Source of the DNA: Proteinivorax hydrogeniformans | GTDB taxonomy: Bacteria > Bacillota > Proteinivoracia > Proteinivoracales > Proteinivoracaceae | Direction of reading: 5' to 3' | DNA length: 64,000 nt | NCBI RefSeq assembly: GCF_040515995.1 | Contig: NZ_CP159485.1 | Location: 1,612,001-1,676,000 of the forward strand | Shown here: positions 49,383 to 58,333 of the stretch, one piece after another | How positions within the stretch are numbered: the stretch's first letter is position 1 | How the letters are laid out: every line of letters starts with the position of its first letter | The notes under the pieces: generated by a model | Database searches by the model: none | Told to the model about the DNA's origin: nothing | What the model saw: the letters and a program-made list of their open reading frames with translations, nothing else | Position numbers and translations under genes: made by a program

Positions 49383-49979
49383 TTAATTACAATCACATTT
49401 ACTTTCATACTTAAATACTTTCTCATAATACCTATACTTTCTCCTAATTCCTGCATTCTTTATCTTTCTAACCGAAGGTATTGCCACTTTAAAAGAAACG
49501 AGAATTTCACTCTTTTTAGCTTCAGGCACAAATGCTATATCAAGATGTGTGAAAGTATTTGCCTTAAAGGTTCCGTAACTGGAATTTGGGTAATTTAATT
49601 TTGCTATAGCGCCATCATGTTCAAAGTAAAGATCCTCTACTTTTGAATCATATAGTTTAAATGAGTTTTTATGTAAATAAGGTAAACGTTCATAATTAGA
49701 AGAATTACTTTTTTCTATAACTCTTAAATCAAAATATCCTATATCGTTTGGCGAAGGGTTAACTATTTTAATAATACAAGCTTTGCCTTTAAATAAAACT
49801 TTCGGTCTTTTACATATAAACTCATTATGGTTTTCATATGCGTTTCCTACATTTATCAATTTGTCTTCTATGCAAACTTCCAACCTTTTTTTTACTTGTT
49901 TATAATTAGCAAATGACAATGCTAGGGCTAAAAAAGAAATTATTACAGGTATTAAGAACTTTAATACTTCCCAGTTCAT
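49383..49979 (-). CDS. Hypothetical membrane-anchored protein
   Basis: The 198-residue protein has one N-terminal membrane helix (VLKFLIPVIISFLALALSFA, residues 5-24) and a beta-rich domain with VLFKGKACIIKIVNPSPND, which could be an immunoglobulin-like fold. Function unknown. Confidence 0.65.
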   Translation of the reverse strand: MNWEVLKFLIPVIISFLALALSFANYKQVKKRLEVCIEDKLINVGNAYENHNEFICKRPKVLFKGKACIIKIVNPSPNDIGYFDLRVIEKSNSSNYERLPYLHKNSFKLYDSKVEDLYFEHDGAIAKLNYPNSSYGTFKANTFTHLDIAFVPEAKKSEILVSFKVAIPSVRKIKNAGIRRKYRYYEKVFKYESKCDCN

Positions 49980-50129
49980 TAACGAATCACCTACTTGCCT
50001 ATGATTTAATCATACTTAGTTTCAGTAGTTAGCCGGAGTGCTGCTCCGGCTAACTCTAATCTTCTTCGAGTCATATACCAATAACATTATTCGCCTGTGG
50101 CTTACTCCATCTTCAAAACTCTTATGATG

Positions 50130-50743
50130 CTATCCTTCTAATATAGAATTCAATTTATTTTTAATAGTAGCTTCTTCAAATGTATCAAGTTTATCTAATG
50201 CTTCATGTATTATAACTTTTATATCCTCAAAGTTATCATGCAGCCTTGCTTTTTTAACTAGTGGTAATAATTCTTTATCTAAATCAATTTCTTTATATTG
50301 TCCTGACAACTCTTTCTGATCTTTAGCTTTGTACAAAACAGCTAGCATAGCATGGAACAACGCATCTCTATACTTCTTTTCTTTATTTACTGCTTTCGCC
50401 TCAAGTCGCTAATTTTGCTGATATCCTGAGGCCTTTTCAGAGCCACATCATTTAATAGTCTCCATGCGTCATCATTTTTTTTTATTTTAAGTAACAGTGT
50501 ATGCAATTTTTTATAATGATTAAAACTAGCGTTAAGATTGGGTTCTGCTAGAGCTTGCTGTCGCAACTTTATTGCATTTTCATATTCTTCTGCTTTCTCT
50601 AAGCGCTCTGATTCTACCAGCAACTCAAGTGCTTCGCCACCAGCTTCTATTCCCGAGTGTTTTTTTGCTAATATGTCCGTATCTTTAGCTGACCTGTCTG
50701 ACTTGTTGCTCTTAAACAGTTTACTTAATATACTCAATAACAT
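50130..50743 (-). pseudogene. TPR-like hypothetical gene, frameshifted
   Basis: Two minus-strand frames form one protein of about 200 residues. The first (to 50387) reads ESERLEKAEEYENAIKLRQQ, a TPR-like helix pair, and ends ISDLRRKQ. In the other frame the same DNA reads EAKAVNKEKKYRDALFHAML and continues for 76 or more codons. Adding one G near 50398 would join them (SDLEAKAVNKEKKYRDAL). There is no separate ribosome binding site for the second part. Confidence 0.6.
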
Positions 50744-50833
50744 CGCCTCCTCAAAAGAATTCTATTTAATGATTCATTCTAGATAACTGTAAGATAACCT
50801 TTAAGATATTTCAAAAAATTGTATAAATTCGAT

Positions 50834-50881
50834 AACACAAAAAGGACACTTCCCTATATTGGGATATGTCCTTTTTGTGTT
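50834..50881. terminator. Bidirectional terminator
   Basis: AACACAAAAAGGACA pairs with TGTCCTTTTTGTGTT, 15 perfect pairs. It follows the Dps-like gene on the minus strand. Confidence 0.75.
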
Positions 50882-50919
50882 CTATTTTTTCCTATCTTCT
50901 ATCATCTATCTCCTACCAC

Positions 50920-51600
50920 CTAATGCATCTGATCATATCCCGGAGCGTTATCCGCCTTACGATGGCTCATGCCATCTTGGGCTTCTACGTGGTGCTGTAG
51001 TCCTCTGTTTAAACTATCGTCTTCTAGGCAGCTGTAAAGGTGGTATGCTAGGTCTTCTCTGGTTAGTAGCACTTCTTCTAGGACTTCTACTGTTCCAAAG
51101 TCTTTTAGCTGATGTGCTCTGTCTATTTGTTGCCTAAGCTTGTTTTGCATGTTAATTTCATGTTCTAAGTCGTTTCTTAACATATCTCGCATGGAAAACC
51201 TTCCTTCAGCTTCGTGCTTAATATAGGAAAGCTGGTGTTGTGCTTCTGGGTGCCCTGTTGGTAATCCACCTAGTCTTGCTATACGCTCTCCTATTTTATC
51301 TATATGCTCTACTGTTTTTTCAACATGCTCTTCTAGTAGGTGGTGTAATGACAGAAATGATTCTGGTCCTTCTGTTAGCCAATGATGTTTGTTGTATTGG
51401 TGAAGGGCGACGTGTAGTGCACAGTTGTGCTCATCTAGCATTTGCGCCATTTCTAGTCTTGTGTCGTGATCTAATGATATACCTGAGCCTTTTACAGTTT
51501 GGGGCTCCTGTCTTTTTACCATTTTATGGTCAGGGGTGGTTCCAGATAAATTTGGTGCGTTTGGGTTGGTATCAAGTTGATTGTTGGTTTGTTTGTGCAT
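50920..51600 (-). CDS. Dps-like ferritin-family protein
   Basis: The 226-residue protein has a central ferritin-like four-helix bundle. The HQYNKHHWLTEGPESFLSLH block near residue 67-86 and DKIGERIARLGG near 100 match the Dps pattern (HW..G..F..LH, D.IAER), which forms the ferroxidase site between subunits. The hydrophilic N-terminal 40 residues and a His-rich C-terminal tail are longer than in standard Dps. It probably stores iron and protects against peroxide. AAAAGGAGG precedes the ATG. Confidence 0.85.
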   Translation of the reverse strand: MHKQTNNQLDTNPNAPNLSGTTPDHKMVKRQEPQTVKGSGISLDHDTRLEMAQMLDEHNCALHVALHQYNKHHWLTEGPESFLSLHHLLEEHVEKTVEHIDKIGERIARLGGLPTGHPEAQHQLSYIKHEAEGRFSMRDMLRNDLEHEINMQNKLRQQIDRAHQLKDFGTVEVLEEVLLTREDLAYHLYSCLEDDSLNRGLQHHVEAQDGMSHRKADNAPGYDQMH

Positions 51601-51753
51601 CCTTGTTTCCTCCTTTTGATTAATGCTACTAAAGGTTTCTTTTTTATTTTTTGTTTTGTCAATTTTAATATGTTGGTATTTAACTGTAGTTATGGTAAAT
51701 CAATAGCTTAATGGTAATAATATCATTATTAAAGGAAAAAGGAGTTTTTTTAT

Positions 51754-52782
51754 ATGCTGCCTTACATAACATTAAGTAGATTTGTATTTACCGTTTTTCC
51801 CAAAGTAAAAAACCAACTTGAAACTTATAAAGATTTTCTTAAAAATTGTCCCTCGCCAGAACTAAAAAAACAGGCGCTAAGAAGCATTGAAGACAAAGAG
51901 TTTCACTGTCTAGGTGGTAATATCTATAGCGTCAGAAACTATAAGTTAATCCCTTTTATTACTGCTTTTCAAACAATTTCCGACTATCTAGATAACCTTT
52001 GCGACCGCAATAACGTAACAGATGAAGAAGCTTTTAGAAAGTTACATAATGCTATGTTGGAGGTTTTCGATAAACAAACGTCTCATAACTTTTATGAAAA
52101 GTATCCCCAAAAAAGTGATGGTGGATATCTTGATTACCTAGTAGATGAATGCATGAAAGCCGGTAGCACCTTGCCATCTTTTTCAAAAGTAAAAAAAGAC
52201 TGCTATGAGTTAACTACTTTATATGTTGACCTCCAGTCATTAAAGCACTTAGACCCTAATATTAGAAAGCAGCGACTTATAGATTGGCATAGCAACCAAA
52301 GCGATGCCAACAACCTTTTTTGGTGGGAATTTGCAGCATCTACAGGTTCAACTTTGACAACTTTTGCTTTGATGTTATCTGCTTCTTCAAAAGACTTATC
52401 TTCTAGCGAAATCAAAGCTGTTAAAGAAGCTTACTTTCCTTGGATATCAGGTCTTCATATTTTGCTAGATTATTTTGTAGATCAACAAGAGGATAAAGAA
52501 GAAGGCGACTTAAATTTTGTCAGTTTTTACCCTACTGAAGAAAAGCTTTTTGATCGTATGAAGTTTTTTATAAAGAAAAGTATGGAGTCCGCCTATTCAC
52601 TTAAAAACAGTGAGTTTCATACTCTTGTTGTTCGAGGATTATTGGCTATGTATCTTTCGGACCCTAAAATAGAAAAGCAGAATTTAAAATCCCTATCTAA
52701 TGAGTTTTTATCGTTGGCAGGACAAGATGCCCACAGTCTCCATAAATTTTGCGTCAGATTAAGAAAACACGGTAAAATATAA
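51754..52782 (+). CDS. YtpB/DUF2600-type terpene cyclase (tetraprenyl-beta-curcumene synthase-like)
   Basis: The 342-residue protein matches the DUF2600 family by its all-helical build, AFQTISDYLDNLCDR at residue 71-85 and length. In Bacillus subtilis the family member YtpB cyclises heptaprenyl diphosphate to tetraprenyl-beta-curcumene, a C35 terpene. The polyprenyl diphosphate synthase gene that could supply this substrate lies convergent 130 bases away. The product here is inferred, not shown. Confidence 0.82.
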   Translation: MLPYITLSRFVFTVFPKVKNQLETYKDFLKNCPSPELKKQALRSIEDKEFHCLGGNIYSVRNYKLIPFITAFQTISDYLDNLCDRNNVTDEEAFRKLHNAMLEVFDKQTSHNFYEKYPQKSDGGYLDYLVDECMKAGSTLPSFSKVKKDCYELTTLYVDLQSLKHLDPNIRKQRLIDWHSNQSDANNLFWWEFAASTGSTLTTFALMLSASSKDLSSSEIKAVKEAYFPWISGLHILLDYFVDQQEDKEEGDLNFVSFYPTEEKLFDRMKFFIKKSMESAYSLKNSEFHTLVVRGLLAMYLSDPKIEKQNLKSLSNEFLSLAGQDAHSLHKFCVRLRKHGKI

Positions 52783-52875
52783 AGTGAAACTAGCAATCGG
52801 TAAGGGCCCTTAATTACAATCTTGACTCTTTTGCCATCTTTCAAACTGGAGGTCTAACAGCCAGTTAACCTGATA
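52779..52875 (+). repeat. Recurrent 3'-intergenic motif, copy 2
   Basis: AAAGTGAAACTAGCAATCGG and GTAAGGGC begin at the stop codon; after about 45 inserted bases follow CCAGTTAACCTGATACAAA. This is the pattern seen after pyrI. Confidence 0.45.
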
Positions 52876-52877
52876 CA

Positions 52878-52913
52878 AAAATAGTTCCCCTCTGCATGGG
52901 GAACTATTTTACT
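52878..52913. terminator. Bidirectional terminator
   Basis: AAAATAGTTCCCC pairs with GGGGAACTATTTT around TCTGCAT; T-runs on both sides. It serves the two convergent terpene genes. Confidence 0.9.
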
Positions 52914-53877
52914 TTTCTCTTTTTAGAGTCATTTCAGCAATGTTTTTTAAAATTTCTTTTTGTGTATCGCTTTTAATTATTTCAATGCTTTTAAGACAAT
53001 TATCAATATGCCCTCTTGCCACGTTTTGGCAGTACTCAATTACATTGGCTTTTACCACTAACTGTGAAACCACTGAAAAATCAATTCTGCTTTCTATCTG
53101 AAGGGTCTTTATCACCTCTAGCTCTTGATCTTTTTCAAGTAAGTTTATAATCGGCAGCGTAATATTGCCTTCTTTTAAATCTTGGAATTTAGGTTTTCCT
53201 AATTCATTACTACACCCAACCACATCTAATAAGTCATCTATCACCTGAAAAGAGTATCCAAGTTCTAAGCCATAGGTTTCTAAGGCTGTTAGTTCGATAT
53301 CACTAACCCCTGCTAATTGACCTCCACTTTTACAACATGCCGCTAGTAAGGTCGCAGTTTTTCCAAAAATTTCTCTATAGTATTGCTCATAACTCTTATT
53401 TAAATTATTTCTATTACTTAACTGCTCTATTTCTCCTACACTCATTGCAGTAATAGCCTTTGTAAAAGTTGCTAAGACTTCTTTATGTTGGTAAATCGAA
53501 AGAATTTCAAAGGCTTTAGCAAACAAAAAGTCCCCTACTAGTACTGCTATACCATCAGACCACTTACTGTTTATCGTACTAGCTCCTCGTCTCATCTTAG
53601 AGCTATCCACTATATCATCATGTATTAAGGAAGCGGTATGAATAAGTTCTGCTGCTACACCTACATCAACCGCTTCTTTTCTATTATCCGGTCCTGCTGA
53701 TAGAATTACCAATAGAGGTCTTAGCCTCTTTCCTCCCCTTTTAATTAAATACTGGGCCAAATACTGAGATTTTTCACTTTCGGATTGTGTATATTCCAAA
53801 AGTCGAGCTTCCACTTCCGATAGCATATCCTCAATTACACTTTTACTCTTTAAGTCAGTTTCTAAGCTGTTAAGCAT
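52909..53877 (-). CDS. Polyprenyl diphosphate synthase
   Basis: The 322-residue prenyltransferase has the first aspartate-rich motif in LIHDDIVDSSKMRRG (about residues 90-104) and the second in VIDDLLDVVG (about 216-225). There is no bulky aromatic pair just before the first motif that would stop at C15, which agrees with medium- or long-chain products such as C35. It may supply the menaquinone side chain or the facing YtpB-type cyclase. Confidence 0.9.
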   Translation of the reverse strand: MLNSLETDLKSKSVIEDMLSEVEARLLEYTQSESEKSQYLAQYLIKRGGKRLRPLLVILSAGPDNRKEAVDVGVAAELIHTASLIHDDIVDSSKMRRGASTINSKWSDGIAVLVGDFLFAKAFEILSIYQHKEVLATFTKAITAMSVGEIEQLSNRNNLNKSYEQYYREIFGKTATLLAACCKSGGQLAGVSDIELTALETYGLELGYSFQVIDDLLDVVGCSNELGKPKFQDLKEGNITLPIINLLEKDQELEVIKTLQIESRIDFSVVSQLVVKANVIEYCQNVARGHIDNCLKSIEIIKSDTQKEILKNIAEMTLKREK

Positions 53878-53933
53878 GTCTTCCCACCTTTTTATTATTT
53901 AGGATTAGCATCTCCTAATACCAGTGAGTTATT

Positions 53934-54641
53934 CTATTTGCTACAGCTTATAATCATGGGAAAACTAGTCAGTTCAAACGGGGCCTCGTTAAATGCCCCA
54001 TAAACATTTATTTTACGATATTCTAGCTTCGACAACATTTCCATAATTTCTTTGGAAGTGATTGGATAAAGCCTAACGTTGTTGGTAAGTTGTTTTTCAG
54101 GCACTTGTAAAGTAGTTTCGAAGTTGATAAAGCCATCTGTTAAGGAGTAATTTCTGAAGAATTTCAAATCGTTATCGGGGTTTTTAATGGTGGGGAGTGA
54201 GTCAACATTTTCCTTTAATATCCGATCGTAATTAACTGTTTGAATTATTAGCTTGCCTTCAGGCTTTAGAAGTTTTTTTAACTTTGATAATAACATCTCT
54301 ATTTGCTTTAAACCTAAAAAGTGGGGCAAAGTATTTCCTATACAATAAATAGTATTATACTGTTTGCTTTCATCAGCATTAAAGATATCTTCTTTGCTAA
54401 AATGTAGGTTCTCTAGTCCCTTTCCCTTTTGTTTAGCTTTTACTATCATTTCATCAGATAAGTCTATGCCCTTAACTGTATAACCGGATTTAGCTAGTGC
54501 AACAGCATAACCTCCTGTTGCACAGCCTACATCCAAAATATTACCACCTTTAGGAGTCCTGCTTTCTACAAACTGCAAAGTTAGGTCTTTTACCGGAAAA
54601 ATATCATCGTAATATTTTGCGATTTCTTGATAAAACTTCAA
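53934..54641 (-). CDS. Class I SAM-dependent methyltransferase
   Basis: The 235-residue protein has the SAM motif ILDVGCATGGYAVALAKSG near residue 35-53, motif II (VKGIDLSDEMI) and a post-motif IYCIGNTLPHF near 104. This is the Methyltransf_25 type. The TTG start follows AGGTGAT. It stands 12 bases after the ferredoxin gene on the same strand. The methyl acceptor is unknown. Confidence 0.85.
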   Translation of the reverse strand: MKFYQEIAKYYDDIFPVKDLTLQFVESRTPKGGNILDVGCATGGYAVALAKSGYTVKGIDLSDEMIVKAKQKGKGLENLHFSKEDIFNADESKQYNTIYCIGNTLPHFLGLKQIEMLLSKLKKLLKPEGKLIIQTVNYDRILKENVDSLPTIKNPDNDLKFFRNYSLTDGFINFETTLQVPEKQLTNNVRLYPITSKEIMEMLSKLEYRKINVYGAFNEAPFELTSFPMIISCSK

Positions 54642-54653
54642 ATGATCACCTGC

Positions 54654-54845
54654 TTATTCCTCAATTTTTATTGCTTCCACAGGACAACTATCTGCTGCCT
54701 CTTTTACTGCTTCTTTATCTTGTTGGTTTACACTATCAACTATTACTTCTGCTATGTTCTCATTATTCATTTTAAAAACCTGAGGGCAGACGCCTTCACA
54801 AATCCCACACCCGATGCATTGATCTTTATCTACTTTTACTTTCAT
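54654..54845 (-). CDS. Single-cluster [4Fe-4S] ferredoxin
   Basis: The 63-residue protein has Cys10, Cys13 and Cys16 in CIGCGICEGVC and Cys54 in SCPVEAI; Cys20 is also present. Three of these with Cys54 bind one [4Fe-4S] cluster. This is the monocluster ferredoxin type of Bacillus and Clostridia. It may serve the ferredoxin-dependent enzymes suspected in this window (CO dehydrogenase, flavoprotein at 9.2 kb), but there is no operon link to them. Confidence 0.92.
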   Translation of the reverse strand: MKVKVDKDQCIGCGICEGVCPQVFKMNNENIAEVIVDSVNQQDKEAVKEAADSCPVEAIKIEE

Positions 54846-55007
54846 TATTTACCCTCCTTATTTTTTTATTCTTACTGACATTATAACTAACATAGATTTA
54901 CTTGGCTGTGATACTGGTCAAATTTTACAATAGTACTTTAATTTTGTTGAAATTTGGCTAATTTTGTACTAAAATTAGATTAAAGGAATTTGGGGGAGGA
55001 AAATTTA

Positions 55008-55832
55008 TTGGCTAAATTAGTACAAATATTAGTTTCTATTTTAGTTTTAATTATATTGAGTGGAGGAGCATTTGTTTATTTCACTAAGGACAGTCACGGC
55101 GAACTAGAATATAACAACAGCTTGCTTCATGAGAACCTCGAGTTCCAAAGAGGTTATAAATACATCGAAGAATCTCAATATGAAAAAGCGCTAAATTTCT
55201 ATCAAAGAAGTTCTTTTGAAGATGGTTACTTAAATGATAAAGGAAGGCAATTGACATTAGTTCTAAGAAGACTCATCAACGCGGAAAAAGACTATACTTC
55301 CCAAAAGCAATTTTTAGACGAAGTTCAAATAGTAAAAAATGAAGTTTTTGAGCCAACTTTTAAAAAGCTAGAAGATATGTTTGATCTGTATAAAGTTTCA
55401 GAAAACATCATAAAAGAAGATATCTACAATATTGATACCAATGAAGCTTCCGAACTACTGAATTCGTGGGCAAGAAACAAAGATGATTATCTTCTTTTCA
55501 TAGACGAACTTTCACAAAAAACTTTTCCTTATATGACAGATAGGCAACAAGAAAGCTTATACAAGGTAGCTGTATACTCTGTAACACCTGTTAGCATTTC
55601 CTACCGGCTTACACACACTGATGACGATATTGGGGAAGATGAGTTTAAGCTTGTAGAGAAAAGCTGGAACAACTGGGAACGTGAATATCAGGTGGTAAAT
55701 GATTTCAAAACTTCTTTTTCAAACAGTTATGATTTGCTTAAAGAAGAAGTTGAGCAACTAAAACAAGGTTACAAAGGAATCGAAAGTCAGTTATATAGTC
55801 TTCTACCCAATTTATCTAAAACAGATCTATAA
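55008..55832 (+). CDS. Hypothetical membrane-anchored helical protein
   Basis: The 274-residue protein starts at the TTG at 55008, 8 bases after GGGGGAGG. It has one N-terminal membrane helix (LVQILVSILVLIILSGGAFVYF) and a long alpha-helical, charged extracytoplasmic part (YIEESQYEKALNFYQRSS, ELLNSWARNKDDYLLFI). No family recognised. Confidence 0.68.
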   Translation: MAKLVQILVSILVLIILSGGAFVYFTKDSHGELEYNNSLLHENLEFQRGYKYIEESQYEKALNFYQRSSFEDGYLNDKGRQLTLVLRRLINAEKDYTSQKQFLDEVQIVKNEVFEPTFKKLEDMFDLYKVSENIIKEDIYNIDTNEASELLNSWARNKDDYLLFIDELSQKTFPYMTDRQQESLYKVAVYSVTPVSISYRLTHTDDDIGEDEFKLVEKSWNNWEREYQVVNDFKTSFSNSYDLLKEEVEQLKQGYKGIESQLYSLLPNLSKTDL

Positions 55833-55884
55833 AGTTAACTTCATCTAGTAAGGCTAAAGACCAGTTAAAATGTGATAAATGTTG
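55830..55884 (+). repeat. Recurrent 3'-intergenic motif, copy 3
   Basis: AAAGTTAACTTCATCTAGTA, AGGCTAAAGACCAGTTAAAA and TGTGATAAAT begin at the stop codon. It is the weakest of the three copies. Confidence 0.4.
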
Positions 55885-55911
55885 CCGGGACGTATCCTGG
55901 CCAAAGCAAAT

Positions 55912-55958
55912 AAAAAAAGGTTCCAATCATCGACTTTTGATGATTGGAACCTTTTTTT
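55912..55958 (+). terminator. Strong terminator
   Basis: A perfect 20-base stem (AAAAAAAGGTTCC outer part) with loop GACTTTT and a T8 tail. The rest of the gap to 56215 has only a hydrophobic frame that begins inside this hairpin and is not believed to be a gene. Confidence 0.92.
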
Positions 55959-56214
55959 TACTAAATAACTTAATTCTAGGTGTTGGATTTTTACTGACAT
56001 TTACGAGCATGAGCATTGACCACTGTAAAACCAACACTTTTGGTAAAAAGGACGATGCTATATCTACTGTGGAAAGCTCATGCTATTTCTTATGTCAAAG
56101 CCTCATATTGCCTATTACATTGCAGTTAATCATATAAGATGGCTGGCGCAGAGGTCAACCACTACCTCTTCTATGGATGGGGTTTGGAAAAGATGACGTT
56201 TTACCCTCTTTGAT

Positions 56215-58218
56215 TTAATAAAGTTTTATCAATTGCGAACCTGGATAGAAGTGCTCTAAAATTTGCTCATAACTATATCCTGCTTTTAGCATACCAACTA
56301 CTCCATATTGACTCATGCCAGCTCCATGACCATTGCCGCCACCTCTTATTACATATCCATCTTCTATTGACGTAAAGTAGGCAAAAGAACTTGGCAAAAT
56401 CGCATAATTAGCTCTTTTAGATCCATCATTTAGCTGCAGGTAGACATTATCTTCATAACAAACAGGAGTTATCACAAAGCGAATATTATATTCCTTAATA
56501 ACTCTGTAAGTTCCATTTGCCCCTATAATATCTAAGGACATTATGTTTCCACCTTCACCTCTATCAACTACTTCAAATTTCTTTAGTTTCCCCAACGGAT
56601 TTTTAGGAATATCTTTAGATATAAATTCGCCACCTTCTAAAGTTTTTACAAAATCAGGCTGGGCCTTATGCCTATCAGCCAAATTTCTTTCTATAGCGTT
56701 TTGAAGTTGCTTGTTTGTCATCTCTATTTCCCAACGATAAAATGGCGAAAGGCTGTCAAAACTATTTGGAGCTTTGTCAATAAATCTCTTAAACTTATCG
56801 TCCGACGATATATCCCATATTTCTTCAAGACCTTGACCCCTAGCTTGTAGATAAGGTATCGGATCTGAGGGGAATTTCCCAGTCACACCATCATGCCATA
56901 CTTCATGTGCTGCTGCGGTATACCCAGAGGATGTTGAAAAAAACTTTGCTTCGATTGGTCTATCATTATAATGTAAAACCTCCCCCTTTGTGCTATAAAC
57001 GACTTTTTCAATTTGGTTGCTACCGTCTATGTTATTGTATACTTGACTTAATACGCTGTCATCTACATGAGCTGATACATGTCCAAATGGTGCTGAATAT
57101 ATGTTTGACACAGCAAAGGTTCGAGCAGCTATCGCTTGAACAGCTAAAGCTTCCTCGCCAAAAGATATAGGCATTTCACTTAGTATTACACCAGATAGGT
57201 ATTGTTCTAGTTTAAGTTGATTAATTAAAAGCAGACCCTTTTCTGATGGAAAAACCTCAAGGTGCCCATTATAGCTAACCCCTGAGCTTTGTCTTTCGAT
57301 ATTATTTAGGTAAAACTCTCCTAATTCACCGTTTGATAATAAAATTCGCTCACTAGTTGTAAGGTTTAAATCATGGCCGGTTACCTGTAACTTTTGTTGG
57401 TCATTATAGGCGATTTTTAAAGGAGTATTTGCTGGCACTGTATATTGCGCTCTAGACTCTGCCTTTTCAACCTTTATACTTTCATTGCTTCTAATTTTAA
57501 CTACTCTATGATATATACCTTGAAAATTTGAGGTGTTTATAGCAACCCTTATAGTTTCTGGTGAAAACTTTTCTAAAGTAACTGCTGCCACTGCCAAACC
57601 ATGATTTTTATAAATCTTGACATTTTGTTGGCCGATAAAAAGCCTGTTTTCTTGGCCATAGACATAAAAATCTGGAGCTAATTTTGTCTTATCTAGCCCC
57701 CTCCCATACACACTGGGAAAGGTATGGTATATATCATCCACAAGTACACTATCTAATTTATTTTCTGCAAATAGATATTCTTCATTGTAAGCAGCCTCAT
57801 AAACTTCACCTGTTTTTATATTCCCAACTTTATTTATAGATAATTTTTCTTGTCCGTCATAAAATGTCTTATCTTCTGAATAAAATATGTACCCATGATT
57901 TATATCTTTGAGCTTAATAATGCTCTGTCCATTTACTTTCGTAAGCTTTAATGGGATTTCTTGCTCCCACTTTGGAGACTTTAGCTTAGCCTCCTTAAAA
58001 GAAAAGGGATGGTAGGTAACTTCTAGGTTTTCAAAGTTTTCGCCTCGGTGCAAAAATGTAAGTAAGTTATACTGTGGGTGCTTTTTATCAATATTTAAAT
58101 TTGCTAGATCATCGACAAATTCTTGCATCTGATTTTTATACCACTGGCTGTAAAAAAACAACCCCATTACTGAAATAACTGCTACGATAAATACACTGTA
58201 GTATATTTTCTTTTTCAA
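56215..58218 (-). CDS. SpoIID/LytB domain protein
   Basis: The 667-residue protein has an N-terminal membrane anchor (IYYSVFIVAVISVMGLFFYS), about 330 residues of unassigned beta-rich sequence, then a SpoIID domain: EQYLSGVILSEMPISFGEEAL and AVQAIAARTFAVSNIY (near 338-375) and the end GNGHGAGMSQYGVVGMLKAG. SpoIID is a lytic transglycosylase needed for engulfment during sporulation; this protein is twice as long, so it may be a vegetative LytB-like relative. The TTG start at 58218 is set by AAGGAGGGG. Confidence 0.87.
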   Translation of the reverse strand: MKKKIYYSVFIVAVISVMGLFFYSQWYKNQMQEFVDDLANLNIDKKHPQYNLLTFLHRGENFENLEVTYHPFSFKEAKLKSPKWEQEIPLKLTKVNGQSIIKLKDINHGYIFYSEDKTFYDGQEKLSINKVGNIKTGEVYEAAYNEEYLFAENKLDSVLVDDIYHTFPSVYGRGLDKTKLAPDFYVYGQENRLFIGQQNVKIYKNHGLAVAAVTLEKFSPETIRVAINTSNFQGIYHRVVKIRSNESIKVEKAESRAQYTVPANTPLKIAYNDQQKLQVTGHDLNLTTSERILLSNGELGEFYLNNIERQSSGVSYNGHLEVFPSEKGLLLINQLKLEQYLSGVILSEMPISFGEEALAVQAIAARTFAVSNIYSAPFGHVSAHVDDSVLSQVYNNIDGSNQIEKVVYSTKGEVLHYNDRPIEAKFFSTSSGYTAAAHEVWHDGVTGKFPSDPIPYLQARGQGLEEIWDISSDDKFKRFIDKAPNSFDSLSPFYRWEIEMTNKQLQNAIERNLADRHKAQPDFVKTLEGGEFISKDIPKNPLGKLKKFEVVDRGEGGNIMSLDIIGANGTYRVIKEYNIRFVITPVCYEDNVYLQLNDGSKRANYAILPSSFAYFTSIEDGYVIRGGGNGHGAGMSQYGVVGMLKAGYSYEQILEHFYPGSQLIKLY

Positions 58219-58333
58219 GCTCTCCCCTCCTTTTGATATAATAGAAAAAATATGCCATAATGTTAATACAAACATATAATTCCATTATATTAGTAGTTTC
58301 TATAAAATGTCCATAGATTCGGAGGTTAAATAT

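Noticed and set aside
55937-56137. 66-codon hydrophobic ORF
   Set aside because: It starts inside the arm of a perfect terminator and has no ribosome binding site.
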